From Neobacillus sp. PS2-9 (GTDB taxonomy: Bacteria > Bacillota > Bacilli > Bacillales > Cytobacillaceae): 64,000 nucleotides of DNA. The notes under the pieces were generated by a model. It made no database searches. It had not been told where the DNA came from and saw only the letters and a program-made list of their open reading frames with translations. Position numbers and translations under genes: made by a program. Location of the stretch: positions 2,763,001 through 2,827,000 of the forward strand of contig NZ_CP133269.1 in the NCBI RefSeq assembly GCF_030915525.1, read 5' to 3'. Shown piece by piece: positions 34,926 through 43,676 of this stretch. Position 1 is the stretch's first letter. Every line of letters starts with the position of its first letter.

Positions 34926-36563
34926 TTAATTACTAATCTCAATATCATCGAAATTAAGTCTTTTTCCTGTTGTCCCTGAAACGACAATTCGGAATCGGGC
35001 GGGAGCCGTTTGACTAAGGGTGAAGGTTTTAACAGTTAGTGTAGACGTACTTGTATTTGTGCTCCCAATTTTTGTCCATGCCGAGCCACCATTTGTGGAC
35101 ATTTGCAGCTGCCAGCTTGCCCCTGTATCGCTACCAAAATTGGCATGGGAAATTTTTATACTTTTTGCTCCACTTACGTCAAAATTCATGGTTAGGGATC
35201 CAGATGCTTGAACACGTGTTGACTGCAGCCCTGTTTTCTTATCCGTTGATAAATTACCGATAAGAGCATTATTAAAGTACCAAGAACCACTTGCAAGTGT
35301 GACATTTCCTGAAGAGTATGCCGTTTTAGTTCCAGACTCAAACTTTTCATTTAATACTGTTGTCCCAACAGTTCCGCCAGAGCCATAGCCGTATGACCCG
35401 GATTTAAAGGTTGATGTATCATACCATTTATAGCCCGCTGCTGGTGCTGCCCACGGTTCCGAAACCGGCTCAGTAGATGTTTGTGGATTTTCCATTGATA
35501 GTAAGGAAGTTGGCTGATCAAGTTGCAATCCACTTACTTGAGACAACGCTGTGTAGCTTTCTTGTTTGGCTAACCAATCGATGATATTCACAAGCAAAGT
35601 ACCATCATTCTGTTCCTTAAACCCATCGTAGGTTGTCTTCGTTGTACCTGTTTCCTCACGCAGGTACTTAGGCGTCGCATCCTCTACTGGTGAGGAATCA
35701 CCGATAAAAGCTGCTTTTCCTAATCCAAGCTTGGATACCGCAGCATAAGGGCCCTCCGCTCTACCCCCACCATTATACACGCCTTGATCAACAGCATTGC
35801 CCCAAGCCGTAGTTGTTGAAGGAAGAAAGACAATACCTTTTGCCTTGTTTGGATCCGTTATGGCTAATGTAGAACCCGCATGCATGGCAACAGTCGATAC
35901 ACCAGTAGTAATTCCGAACGCTTGACTTGGTGCTACAATATCATTAGCTGTTACATCGCCAATCGCGTTATATCGAAATCGGATTCCAAAGTTGGTTGAA
36001 AGCCAGTCTGATCCTGTTACCCCCTGCATGGCTGCAGACGAAGCCTCCTCTGTGGTCATTCCTTTTGCAGGATTGGAATTGGCACCACGTCGATACCCAT
36101 TAAAGACCTCTGATGCATCCCAGCGGTTTTTGTTGCGGTCCGCGTTATAATGGTCTCCAATAAAAAAGATACTTCCTCCATTCTGCACATATTGGATCAT
36201 GGCAGCCTGTTCAGAACTTTTGTAAGGGATATTGGCTTCTCCAATAATAAATACATTATAGCCTATCAAGTCCTCATAGGTAATTGGAGTTGTTTTTCGC
36301 AGTTCTTTTGCATAATAGCCTTTGTTTGCTAAGGCATTAGCAAAATCAGAGAATCCCCCATCCAAAACCCAATCTGCTGCACCAGCAGTTTGCCCATGTG
36401 TATTATCAAATAAGATTTTCTTACCATTAGCTGTCCCAACAGGCTGCAGCTGTGGAGCTGGGTCAAGTGCATTCTCCGCTGAAGCAAACGGTGGTTCAGT
36501 AAAGAGCGTTGAAGAGAAAAGTAGAATTATTAATGCAATGATAGAAAAGCGTTGACGTGTCAT
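34926..36563 (-). CDS. secreted two-domain protein of unknown function
   Basis: 545 residues. An N-terminal signal peptide (hydrophobic 7-21, likely cleavage after FASA) directs export. Residues about 45-340 form an alpha/beta domain resembling GATase1/DUF4350-like domains (KILFDNTHGQTAGAADWV, YNVFIIGEANIPY, GGSIFFIGDHYNADRNKNRWD, IGDSSPVEDATPKYLREE). After a Ser/Pro linker near 365-390, the C-terminal 150 residues are a Ser/Thr/Gly-rich beta-sandwich of carbohydrate-binding type. I remember related proteins in Bacillus and Paenibacillus without a proven function. The ATG at 36563 is chosen for AGGAG upstream; an in-frame ATG also lies at 36593. Confidence 0.72.
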   Translation of the reverse strand: MTRQRFSIIALIILLFSSTLFTEPPFASAENALDPAPQLQPVGTANGKKILFDNTHGQTAGAADWVLDGGFSDFANALANKGYYAKELRKTTPITYEDLIGYNVFIIGEANIPYKSSEQAAMIQYVQNGGSIFFIGDHYNADRNKNRWDASEVFNGYRRGANSNPAKGMTTEEASSAAMQGVTGSDWLSTNFGIRFRYNAIGDVTANDIVAPSQAFGITTGVSTVAMHAGSTLAITDPNKAKGIVFLPSTTTAWGNAVDQGVYNGGGRAEGPYAAVSKLGLGKAAFIGDSSPVEDATPKYLREETGTTKTTYDGFKEQNDGTLLVNIIDWLAKQESYTALSQVSGLQLDQPTSLLSMENPQTSTEPVSEPWAAPAAGYKWYDTSTFKSGSYGYGSGGTVGTTVLNEKFESGTKTAYSSGNVTLASGSWYFNNALIGNLSTDKKTGLQSTRVQASGSLTMNFDVSGAKSIKISHANFGSDTGASWQLQMSTNGGSAWTKIGSTNTSTSTLTVKTFTLSQTAPARFRIVVSGTTGKRLNFDDIEISN

Positions 36564-36776
36564 TATTATCACTCCTTTTTGTGTAGTCCTCATAAAACTA
36601 CCACACTATTATTGATGGAGTGTTAAAAATACTTAAAATTTAATATTTTCCCAATATGAACATTACTACTTGATAGAAAAGTAGGTAAAATTATGTTTTT
36701 TCAAAAAGTTTTTAGTTATTATAAAATAGTATAGAAACATTCTTTAGTCATCTAAGCTATTAAAGGAGTGAACACC

Positions 36777-37712
36777 ATGATACATAAACTAGACTTAAAA
36801 TCCGAGAATCTACATGGGTCCTTCAGCAAGGACTACCAACCAATTTTAACAATTGATTCCGGTGATACCGTACAAGTAACAACTCCTGATATTGAATGGG
36901 GATATTCTAGTTCTAAAAATGAAGAAAGAGTAGTTTTTGAGTCAGCGGTTAATGAAGAAGATCGAAGACATCCAATGATTGGTCCAATCGCTATTCGTGG
37001 GGCAAAGCCTGGAATGGTGTTAGAGGTGAAATTGAATGATGTCGTGCCTGGCTGGTATGGGCGCAATTGGGCTGGCGGATTCAAGAATTGGCAGAATGAT
37101 AGTGTAGGCTTATCTGAAACCGCAAGAATTCAAGTGGACTGGGAGTTAAATGCAACAACAATGAACGGGACTGCCCAAATCGGCGGTAACCAATTTCATG
37201 TTGGATTGCAGCCCTTCATTGGACTTATGGGTGTCGCTCCTTCAAAACCAGGCGTACATGTTACCTCCCCTCCTCGTTATTGCGGCGGAAACATTGATTG
37301 CAAGGAATTAGTCAAAGGCAGCACCCTGTATTTGCCAATTGGCGTAGATGGCGCATTATTTTCGATTGGGGATGGACATGCCCTTCAGGGGGATGGTGAA
37401 GTTTCCGGGACAGCGATTGAGTGTCCGATGGATTTAGTCGATGTGACATTGATTGTCAGAGATGATTTTGAGTTAACCATGCCTCGAGCCAAGACTCCTA
37501 CAGGTTGGATTACCTTTGGTTTTGATGAAGATTTAAACGTGGCCGCTGCTACTGCACTAAATGACATGGTGGAACTTATCCAAGAGTTTCATCGTATTGA
37601 AAAAGTAGAGGCTATGGCCTTAGCTAGTGTCGCGGTTGACCTGAGAATAACTCAAGTGGTGAACGGTGCGAAAGGTGTGCATGCCGTTTTGCCTCATGGT
37701 TCCATTAGATAA
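36777..37712 (+). CDS. acetamidase/formamidase family protein
   Basis: 311-residue member of the FmdA/AmdA family, which hydrolyses short-chain amides to ammonia and the acid. Visible family parts are GPIAIRGAKPGMVLEVKLNDV near 70, VGLQPFIGLMGVAPSKPGVHVTSPPRYCGGNIDCKEL near 145-180 and LYLPIGVDGALFSIGDGHALQGDGEVSGTAIEC near 188-220. The GTG at 36768 falls inside the AAAGGAG ribosome site, so the ATG at 36777 is the start. It is a single gene; formate made here could feed the formate dehydrogenase, but they are not linked. Confidence 0.92.
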   Translation: MIHKLDLKSENLHGSFSKDYQPILTIDSGDTVQVTTPDIEWGYSSSKNEERVVFESAVNEEDRRHPMIGPIAIRGAKPGMVLEVKLNDVVPGWYGRNWAGGFKNWQNDSVGLSETARIQVDWELNATTMNGTAQIGGNQFHVGLQPFIGLMGVAPSKPGVHVTSPPRYCGGNIDCKELVKGSTLYLPIGVDGALFSIGDGHALQGDGEVSGTAIECPMDLVDVTLIVRDDFELTMPRAKTPTGWITFGFDEDLNVAAATALNDMVELIQEFHRIEKVEAMALASVAVDLRITQVVNGAKGVHAVLPHGSIR

Positions 37713-37839
37713 TGCAAAAGGTGACAAGAATTTCCTTAAGGGGTTCTCTTATTGGGAGTTTTTATATTAAAACACTTATAATTACCCCGATTCTAGTAAG
37801 AAAAATCTAAGATAAAACAACTTAAATTTAGTAAAAAAA

Positions 37840-37931
37840 GGGCACCGTTTTTCTAACGGGTTCCGTTGCCTATCGCAAAACGTTAATTTACAGCTAAAAA
37901 TGTATAGTAAAATGCTTATCAATTTGCACCG
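37840..37931 (+). repeat. dispersed 90-bp repeat, copy 1
   Basis: Contains GCACCG, AACGGGTTCCGTTGCC and TATCGCAAA, then AAAATG and TCAATTTGCA blocks. The same order is seen on the opposite strand at 54597-54673. No gene is inside. Confidence 0.6.
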
Positions 37932-37948
37932 TATTTGCGGTGCTTTTT
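37926..37948 (+). terminator. short hairpin terminator after the amidase
   Basis: GCACCG and CGGTGC pair around six bases, followed by TTTTTG. It lies 215 bp beyond the amidase stop and overlaps the edge of the dispersed repeat. Confidence 0.6.
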
Positions 37949-38034
37949 GTTTATAAAAAAAGCCCTGTCCGATAATGGAATTAGTCTACTTACCGTATTA
38001 ATTTTCAAGTCGTATTGAACTAACGCACCCTTAG

Positions 38035-38220
38035 TTAAACAACAACTACCAGTAAATCTCGTGATAATGCACCTAAATATTTTGTGTTCCCATTACTATC
38101 ACATATTTCTACTTCGAAATACTTATAATCGTAAACTTCTAAGATTGTCCCGATTTGCCCTTTGGTAATACTTTCATTGGGCAAATCTTTTGTAATTTTC
38201 ACTACATCAAATTGTTTCAT
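38035..38220 (-). CDS. DUF4926 domain-containing protein
   Basis: 61 residues beginning MKQFDVVKITKDLPNE and containing KGQIGTILEVYD, the small SH3-like pattern of DUF4926, which often lies among immunity genes. It starts 22 bp after the barstar gene on the same strand, so the two form a pair at the left end of the cassette-like region. No toxin gene is adjacent. Confidence 0.7.
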   Translation of the reverse strand: MKQFDVVKITKDLPNESITKGQIGTILEVYDYKYFEVEICDSNGNTKYLGALSRDLLVVVV

Positions 38221-38241
38221 TTACACACCCCTTTTTAACAG

Positions 38242-38544
38242 TTAGCCCCCGTTGTTGAAGAAGAACTCTGTTTTTTCGTCAGGATATTCTTTATTGTATT
38301 CGTTTAAACATTCTAGCAAAACTTCAGCATCAGTCGGTAAGTTTTTTTCTAAATACGACCACCCAATAAACTGAACTATAGTTGGTAATTCAATAAGTCC
38401 TGTAATCACATCCCAAAAAGCATCCCAATTCTCCCCATAAAAATCAGGAAAATCTAGCCTCTCTTTTAAAAGCGTATGTAATTCTTTAGTTGTTTTTATA
38501 TTTGTTACATCAATGGTAACAATTGAATTCCTTTCAATACTCAA
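38242..38544 (-). CDS. barstar family protein
   Basis: About 100 residues of the barstar fold, an inhibitor of barnase-type RNases. LHTLLKERLDFPDFYGENWDAFWDVITGL is the characteristic binding-helix region, with the Asp/Glu/Trp cluster. The frame is open to a GTG at 38553 that lies inside GAGGTG; a TTG at 38544, 6 bp downstream of that site, is the likely start. No barnase-like gene is in the window, so it may be an orphan immunity gene. Confidence 0.82.
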   Translation of the reverse strand: MSIERNSIVTIDVTNIKTTKELHTLLKERLDFPDFYGENWDAFWDVITGLIELPTIVQFIGWSYLEKNLPTDAEVLLECLNEYNKEYPDEKTEFFFNNGG

Positions 38545-38607
38545 CTGAAACACCTCTATTAGATTATTACCTTTAATTTAATATTCTTCTCGGAACATTC
38601 CTGTTCC

Positions 38608-38692
38608 TTCTTGAACTAACCCCGTTACTTCAATAAGAAAATAAGATCCTTCTTTATTGAAGAATCGCACCCCGTTAGTGAAATTTCACATC
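38608..38692. repeat. array repeat R1
   Basis: First copy of the intergenic repeat found throughout 38.6-63.4 kb. The left arm is of the type TTCAACTAACCTGCCCCG + TTAGTTCAATAAGAAAA, a variable middle follows, and the right arm is of the type CTTGCACCCGTTAG + TTTAAGTACATTATTTCAC. Here it begins 55 bp upstream of the barstar gene and ends near the frameshifted gene. Confidence 0.75.
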
Positions 38693-38725
38693 CAACGTGT
38701 ACGCCACATTACCAAGCTATTGATA

Positions 38726-39207
38726 TTAGGTCTGGTTCAATGAACTCTTTACAAATATAGGTGAAGGGGAGAATACATACTGAGGACAAGAATCTTTTGC
38801 TGCTAGATGAATAATATTTTCAAAAATTTTTGATAGTGGCATCTTCACCCAAGGTAATGTGCTAAAAGGTGGTAGATCTTCTTTAAGAAAAAATAAACGA
38901 GGTTTTCAGTGTATAGTTTTTTATCGTGAAAAAAAGAAGCTACTTTATCGCAACTAACATTATTTATCTCGAATTTGTTTTTCATTTTCTCTAAGTCTAG
39001 AATTACCCATTTAATTATTGGGATACTCGATATAAATAGAGTTTTCATCTTTTCTTTTTCCGCATCATCTAATAGCTCGATACTTCCTTTGGTCAAAAAA
39101 GGCTCTAACATTAAACTGAGTTGCCTCTTTCTTTCATCGTTTCTTTCTTTTTCTTTTTGCTTTTGTAAGAGAGCCTCTAATTTTACTTTTCGTGTATTCT
39201 TGTCCAT
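38726..39207 (-). pseudogene. unknown array gene with a frameshift
   Basis: From the ATG at 39207 (AGAAGGTG upstream) the frame stays open for 120 codons to 38845. However, one extra T in the six-T run at about 38898-38903 would join it to a second open frame (KEDLPPFSTLPWVKMPLSK and onward) ending at TAA 38726-38728, for about 160 residues. The N-terminal 35 residues are highly charged. I do not recognise the family. A real single-base deletion or a sequencing error in the homopolymer would both explain it. Confidence 0.6.
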
Positions 39208-39237
39208 TGTAACACCTTCTTTTTACTCAACTTCCTC

Positions 39238-39345
39238 AATAATATTTAAACTAATCTCCCTTTCTTAAAAAAAAAGGGGCTGCCTACTACACAATCCTAA
39301 TGTTTTACTAACGCCCCCGTTACTTTAAGTGTAATATTTCAAAAT
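39238..39345. repeat. array repeat R2
   Basis: Left arm ACTAATCTCCC is degenerate; the middle contains AAAGGGGCTGCC; the right arm CGCCCCCGTTACTTTAAGTG and TAATATTTCA is clear. It runs into the stop codon of the kinase-like remnant. Confidence 0.65.
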
Positions 39346-39908
39346 TTTTTACCTTGAATATGTTTAAGAGGCAACTTTTTTAGATTATAAAAAACAATTT
39401 TTGCAACTTCTGTTACTTGTAATGTATCATCAACAACGTAATCAGCATTCGGCTTAATCGTTTCAAGCATATTTAGATAAGCTCGTCTTCCTCTAGAGAT
39501 ATAATTTTCCATATCAAACAAAATATTATCAGTGGAACTATCCCTAAAAACTCTTATTACTCTACGCTAAAGAAATGTCTAATGGAATATCAATAAATAC
39601 GGAGAAATCAATGAATTTAATTAATTCAGAATGTTTATAGGAAAACAGGAAGTCTAAGTCGATGTAATCGAGTGGTGCACTTAATAATCCCTCTAAATCC
39701 TTAATCAAAGGAGTTAAATCCCTTTAGTTAGGGTCTCCCCCATTATCTACCCAGTCCACAATGTCATCTGGACCATTGAAATCATAGTTATCAAAAAAAG
39801 AACCATTGAATTAGGTAATTTCTGATTTAGAAGTTTTGTTATTGGTGTTTATCCTCCGCCAGATACAGCCGCAATAGCACTGACATTTGGTAAATTTCCT
39901 TTATTCAT
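39339..39908 (-). pseudogene. P-loop (uridine-kinase-like) protein, broken
   Basis: Read from the ATG at 39908, the minus strand encodes AIAAVSGGG-stop-TPITKLLNQ, a Walker A loop whose Lys codon AAA has become TAA. It then has FFDNYDFNGPDDIVDW, a second TAA, FVDIPLDIS-type text (VFIDIPLDISLA), and a -1/+2 frameshift near 39566. After that RVIRVFRDSSTDN leads into the intact last 60 codons (YISRGRRAYLNMLETIKPNADYVVD). It is recognisable as a nucleoside-kinase-like P-loop protein with two stops and one frameshift. Confidence 0.8.
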
Positions 39909-39924
39909 AGTATCCCATCAATAT

Positions 39925-40362
39925 TTATTTAATTTCCTCAGCTAACTCCAAAATAATGCCCTCTGGACCACGAACATAGCATAACTTATAACTTTCTTCA
40001 TATTGCTGTATCTCACTAAAAATATCAGTGCCCTTCGTTTTCAATTTGGCAACAACAGCTTCAATATCTTCAACAGCAAATGCAATATGTCGGATACCCA
40101 GTGAATTTGCAAAGGATTGCTGAATATCTTTTTCATCTGACGGATTATAAAATTTGATTAGCTCTATCCATGTCTGACCGTCTGGCATTCCTAATCCTAC
40201 ACACGCTACTTTAACGTCATTAAGCCCAACTGCATATCCCATCAACTCTCCTTCCATTTCCCATTCCCCTTTCACCTCAAGTCCAAAATCGAGAAAAAAC
40301 GCTTTAGCTGCTGACAGATCATTTACGATCACACCCACATGATCTATTCTATTGATCTTCAT
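39925..40362 (-). CDS. VOC family (glyoxalase/methylmalonyl-CoA epimerase-like) protein
   Basis: 145 residues with two beta-alpha-beta VOC modules. IDHVGVIVNDLSAAKAFFLDFGLEV at residues 5-29 gives the first metal His, IRHIAFAVEDIEAVVAKLKTKG near 83 the second, and GPEGIILELAEE near 132 the Glu. The layout resembles methylmalonyl-CoA epimerase or lactoylglutathione lyase; the substrate is unknown. The ATG at 40362 has AGGAG 9 bp upstream; the in-frame ATG at 40371 abuts that site and is unlikely. Array cassette between the kinase remnant and repeat R3. Confidence 0.85.
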   Translation of the reverse strand: MKINRIDHVGVIVNDLSAAKAFFLDFGLEVKGEWEMEGELMGYAVGLNDVKVACVGLGMPDGQTWIELIKFYNPSDEKDIQQSFANSLGIRHIAFAVEDIEAVVAKLKTKGTDIFSEIQQYEESYKLCYVRGPEGIILELAEEIK

Positions 40363-40442
40363 ATCCCACATCTCCTGTGTTCTGTTTTTTTGCAATACTC
40401 TGATTCTTAGTTTCCTTTATTCGATGTTTTACTTCGCAATTC

Positions 40443-40545
40443 CTTCCTGCACTAAACTGCCCCGTTAGCGCAATAAGAAATGGGATCACCGCAGCAATCC
40501 CACTTCTTCCACTAAAGCCTACTTTAGTTTAAGTAATTCTATAAC
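40443..40545. repeat. array repeat R3
   Basis: Near-complete copy: TTCCTGCACTAAACTGCCCC + GTTAGCGCAATAAGAAA, middle stem GGGATCACCGCAGCAATCCC, right arm ACTTTAGTTTAAGTAATTC. It lies between the VOC gene start and the monooxygenase stop. Confidence 0.8.
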
Positions 40546-40585
40546 AGATGAATACTGCTGAAGGCTTGAACGAGTTGTATTTTAG

Positions 40586-40882
40586 TTAAGAAAGATTCGT
40601 AACAGGCGTATAAAAAATGCGTTCCCGTTTTTCGAGTAAGGGGACGATTGTATCTAAAACAATCCTCTTAAAGTAAGGCGTTTCTGAGTGGCTTGCAAGT
40701 GCTTGTTCGTCTTGATACTGCTCAAACAGTAAAAAAGCGTCTGGGTTGTCTTTCGAGCGGTTCACTAGGTAGTGAATACATCCTTTCTCCTCTTTGACTA
40801 TCGAGATCATTTCTCTCAATGCTTGTTCCACCGTATCTCCCATACCAGCCTTACATTGATATTTTGCTGTGAGAACTATCAT
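40586..40882 (-). CDS. antibiotic biosynthesis monooxygenase family (putative quinol monooxygenase)
   Basis: 98-residue ABM-domain protein resembling YgiN-type quinol monooxygenases and LsrG. IVLTAKYQCKAGMGDTVEQALREM opens the ferredoxin-like fold, and EKGCIHYLVNRS and FLLFEQYQDEQALASHSETPYFK are conserved; dimeric and cofactor-free in the family. The start is ATG with a GGAGATAA site upstream. Array cassette between R3 and R4. Confidence 0.88.
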   Translation of the reverse strand: MIVLTAKYQCKAGMGDTVEQALREMISIVKEEKGCIHYLVNRSKDNPDAFLLFEQYQDEQALASHSETPYFKRIVLDTIVPLLEKRERIFYTPVTNLS

Positions 40883-41136
40883 GTCATGTTATCTCCTTTA
40901 ATGAAATTAAAATATAGTATACTTGAGTAAGTATAAATGTAATAACTCAAAAACAGACTTGGCAAGTAAAAAGAATCCTGAAATCATTAGGGGATTGCCT
41001 CTATCCTCTTGACCAGTTTCCTCTATAAGGCTTTTTGACTCAGTTGGCACATAAACTTGAAAAAGTGGAACATATACTCAGGAAGAACCATAACATATAA
41101 ATTCGTATTAAAAAGGGAACATACCAAACACTATTT

Positions 41137-41225
41137 AACTATCCTGCCCCGTTTGTTCAACAAGAAAAAATGACCGCCGCAGCGATCTATCCTTAACCAA
41201 AGCCCCCAGTAGTTCAACTCGCAAC
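41137..41225. repeat. array repeat R4
   Basis: AACTATCCTGCCCCGTTTG + TTCAACAAGAAAA, middle GACCGCCGCAGCGATC, right arm CCCCCAGTAGTTCAACTC. It ends 21 bp before the stop of the following minus-strand gene. Confidence 0.8.
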
Positions 41226-41245
41226 TCCGTTTAAACTTGCTATTA

Positions 41246-41677
41246 TCAATTAAAAATTTCAATGCTTATACCTTTATCTACTAATAACGAAATCACTTCC
41301 TGATTTTTTTCCAAAAGGCAAACAGAGAAATCCTCAACAGATAGAAATAAGGTTCTATTTTTAAATAACTTGAAACACCACACTTCGGGTTTAAGCCCTT
41401 CAAAAGAGGGTTCCTCTAGTTTGTAAAATATCCTCCTTGAAAGACTGGTCAGCTCTCCCAAAATACTTATACTGTTTTCCATTCCATCCCAGGGTTTAAC
41501 AAAAGTCCCTTCTAACTTTTCAAATTCGAACTTTCCACCCATTAAGGGATTTTCTGTATCAAATTCTCCATCGGGGAATACAACTTCAAACTGGTCGCAA
41601 TGGCTAAGAATCGAACTGAAAATATGTTTCCATTCAGGAGTAGAACATATATTTAAAAGGACAAAATCATTTTCCAT
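41246..41677 (-). CDS. unknown array protein
   Basis: 143 residues, acidic, no signal or membrane segment. Aromatic-rich text (CSTPEWKHIFSSILSHCDQFEVVFPDGEFDTENPL) recalls small immunity or SMI1-like proteins, but I cannot assign a family. The frame opens at TTG 41689; the ATG at 41677 is preferred, although no strong ribosome site is visible. Flanked by R4 and R5. Confidence 0.6.
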   Translation of the reverse strand: MENDFVLLNICSTPEWKHIFSSILSHCDQFEVVFPDGEFDTENPLMGGKFEFEKLEGTFVKPWDGMENSISILGELTSLSRRIFYKLEEPSFEGLKPEVWCFKLFKNRTLFLSVEDFSVCLLEKNQEVISLLVDKGISIEIFN

Positions 41678-41734
41678 ACTGTTCACCAACTTTTTTCATA
41701 TAATCATTTATTGCCATTCTTTATGTCAGAATGG

Positions 41735-41815
41735 CAAAGAAAAAAAGAGCTAATTTTGGCTGCTTGAACTTAAAGTAAAGGACCCCGTTTGTTTAAGTGT
41801 ATTATTTCACAATCT
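41735..41815. repeat. array repeat R5 (partial)
   Basis: Mostly the right arm: GACCCCGTTTGTTTAAGTG and TATTATTTCACAATC. The left arm is reduced to a GCTTGAACTTAAAGTAAAG remnant. Confidence 0.65.
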
Positions 41816-41853
41816 TGCGTTTAGTTGATTTTTTAATATACATTAAGCCAAAT

Positions 41854-41970
41854 CTCATATTATTTTTTTCTGTTTGGGATACCATGCAAATAATCCTGAC
41901 CTAAATGCATTATCGGCTGCAATGGCAGTCCATACGGCTGGTAATCCAAATCCAAGTTTCCAAGCAAAGA
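41854..41970 (-). pseudogene. C-terminal fragment, MATE-type transporter
   Basis: The minus strand reads LGFGLPAVWTAIAADNAFRS and then GLFAWYPKQKKII before a TGA at 41854. That pattern resembles the last transmembrane helix and tail of MATE multidrug exporters. The remainder of the gene is absent, so the fragment sits in the array as debris. Family assignment rests on about 35 residues. Confidence 0.4.
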
Positions 41971-42080
41971 TTTAAACGCCTAATGTTCGGATTACCCGTA
42001 TTCAAACGAACGTGAAAAGAAACATTCTATGCGAAAATAGTCTAATATAAGGAACGCCTTTAAAAAAGGCGTTCTAAATT

Positions 42081-43058
42081 TCACAAGACAGCTTTCTCCT
42101 CATTCATTGATTCTTCATTTTTATAATTTGCCACTAACCAAGTAGAGATTTCCATAAGTCCTTCTTCATGAAGTGGACGCTTTAATATTTCTTTGAAGAA
42201 TTTTCTCATTTTTAAAACCGTTTTCGGTTCCGACTGAACACGGAGTCCGTGCTCCATATTCGGTATAATATGAAACTCGCTTTTACCTTGAACTAGATTG
42301 GGGAGCTCTTTTAAAACCTCATTATCAACTAACGCATCCTTATCACCCTGAATAGCAATAACAGGACATGTTACTCTTTTTAATGCCTCTCTTGTGTTAA
42401 AGGAATTATGCTCACGGTACCATTTAGCAGGTTGTTTAAAGAAAAGCTGTACTTTAATAACGTCCTTATCAGACTTCATCACCTTTTCCATAAAACTATT
42501 GACTTGTTTTTCCCCTTTTACATCCACTTTTAATTTTCTGTATAACCAGCCCATGATTCCTGGTGTAGCAAATAATTCTTTATAACTAAACTGGCGTTGT
42601 TTTTCAACAGCTTCTATTAAATTATCAACACCCCCAGATAACAACATGATGCCTGCCAGGTTTATGGATTCAGCTAACTTTGTTGCAATAATCGTTCCTT
42701 CACTGTGGCCACATACAATAATCTTTTCTTTATCCACGTTGGGATGTGATTGGAGAAATTCTATCGATTTCTTTGCATCCTCTACTAAATCTGAAAAGCC
42801 TGCTGCCAGCCAATCTCCTTCTCGTTTTCCCGTTCCTCTTTTATCATATCGCAATGTAACAAAACCTAAATCAGTCATGAAATGGGCGAGTTCTTTGTAA
42901 AGGTTTGTGGTAATTTTTCCTTTTTTAACATTTCCATCTCTATCAAGAGGGCCTGAACCTGATATTATTAAAATTGCAGGATAAACCCCTCCCTCGTTAG
43001 GCATTGTTAAAGATCCATATATTGGATTTTCAATATTTATCTTCATTTCTCTCTCCAT
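42081..43058 (-). CDS. alpha/beta hydrolase
   Basis: 325-residue cytosolic hydrolase. ILIISGSGPLDRDGN near 30 forms the oxyanion region, IIVCGHSEGTIIATKLAE near 115 has the nucleophile Ser in GHSEG, VIAIQGDKDALVD near 235 supplies the acid and NMEHGLRV near 268 the His. Similar to YqkD/BAAT-type esterases; the substrate is unknown. The ATG has AGGAGTG upstream. It follows the regulator gene by 2 bp and is probably controlled by it. Confidence 0.85.
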   Translation of the reverse strand: MEREMKINIENPIYGSLTMPNEGGVYPAILIISGSGPLDRDGNVKKGKITTNLYKELAHFMTDLGFVTLRYDKRGTGKREGDWLAAGFSDLVEDAKKSIEFLQSHPNVDKEKIIVCGHSEGTIIATKLAESINLAGIMLLSGGVDNLIEAVEKQRQFSYKELFATPGIMGWLYRKLKVDVKGEKQVNSFMEKVMKSDKDVIKVQLFFKQPAKWYREHNSFNTREALKRVTCPVIAIQGDKDALVDNEVLKELPNLVQGKSEFHIIPNMEHGLRVQSEPKTVLKMRKFFKEILKRPLHEEGLMEISTWLVANYKNEESMNEEKAVL

Positions 43059-43060
43059 TA

Positions 43061-43603
43061 TTAAACACTCCTTTTTGGTGACTCAGGTATAACAATGTTA
43101 GCAAAATATCTTGCTTTCCTTTCAGGTGACGGTTTGTTTTCCATAGCTTTTTGTATGGATGTTGCGATGGTTCTAACTAGCTCTAAATTCTCATCATCCG
43201 AGAGGTAAAGATTCGCTACTCGATAACTTACACCATCCCTTACAAGATCAACATCACCTTTATTCAAGTAGCTCTCATATAAACCAAGCAATTGTGTTGT
43301 ATAGGTTAAAAATAATTCTAAATGCTGATCTTTTGTTAGACTTTTTAGCTCTTCGTTTGAAGATATTGTATGTTCTTTCAATCCATATACTTTTTCCACC
43401 GTCCCTCGTATTTGATTTTCTTGAACAACTTCAATTACATTTGCATCGTGAAGTTTATTTAAATGCCGATATAATGTAGCTTGCGGAACATCTTTAAGTC
43501 GTTCTGCTATTTGTTGTACATTTAGTTGTTTACCATTCATTAGTGACTGAGTAATCCGCATCCGAACAGGATGCAGAATTAATTTTATTTTAGAATTTTG
43601 CAT
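43061..43603 (-). CDS. ArsR-type winged-helix regulator
   Basis: 181 residues. The N-terminal winged helix (about 5-75) reads LILHPVRMRITQSLMNGKQLNVQQIAERLKDVPQATLYRHLNKL. The C-terminal helical half (about 90-165) resembles the effector part of YdfF/HTH-DUF-type regulators. The frame opens at 43720, but the ATG at 43603 has GGAG 9 bp upstream. The gene heads an operon with the alpha/beta hydrolase, and two AT-rich inverted repeats lie just upstream, suggesting autoregulation. Confidence 0.8.
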   Translation of the reverse strand: MQNSKIKLILHPVRMRITQSLMNGKQLNVQQIAERLKDVPQATLYRHLNKLHDANVIEVVQENQIRGTVEKVYGLKEHTISSNEELKSLTKDQHLELFLTYTTQLLGLYESYLNKGDVDLVRDGVSYRVANLYLSDDENLELVRTIATSIQKAMENKPSPERKARYFANIVIPESPKRSV

Positions 43604-43630
43604 ACGATTCATCTCCAACATTCGGTTTTT

Positions 43631-43656
43631 TATTATCATTATCAAAAATGATAATA
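43631..43656. promoter_or_regulatory. operator-like inverted repeat 1
   Basis: TATTATCATT and AATGATAATA form a perfect 10-bp inverted repeat with a 6-bp spacer, 28 bp upstream of the regulator start. Likely an operator. Confidence 0.6.
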
Positions 43657-43676
43657 AAAATACAAAAAATAAAAAT

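Noticed and set aside
36655..36776. A defined sigma-A promoter before the amidase
   Set aside because: TATAAAATAG near 36720 is a good -10 candidate, but no -35 at acceptable spacing could be found by eye.
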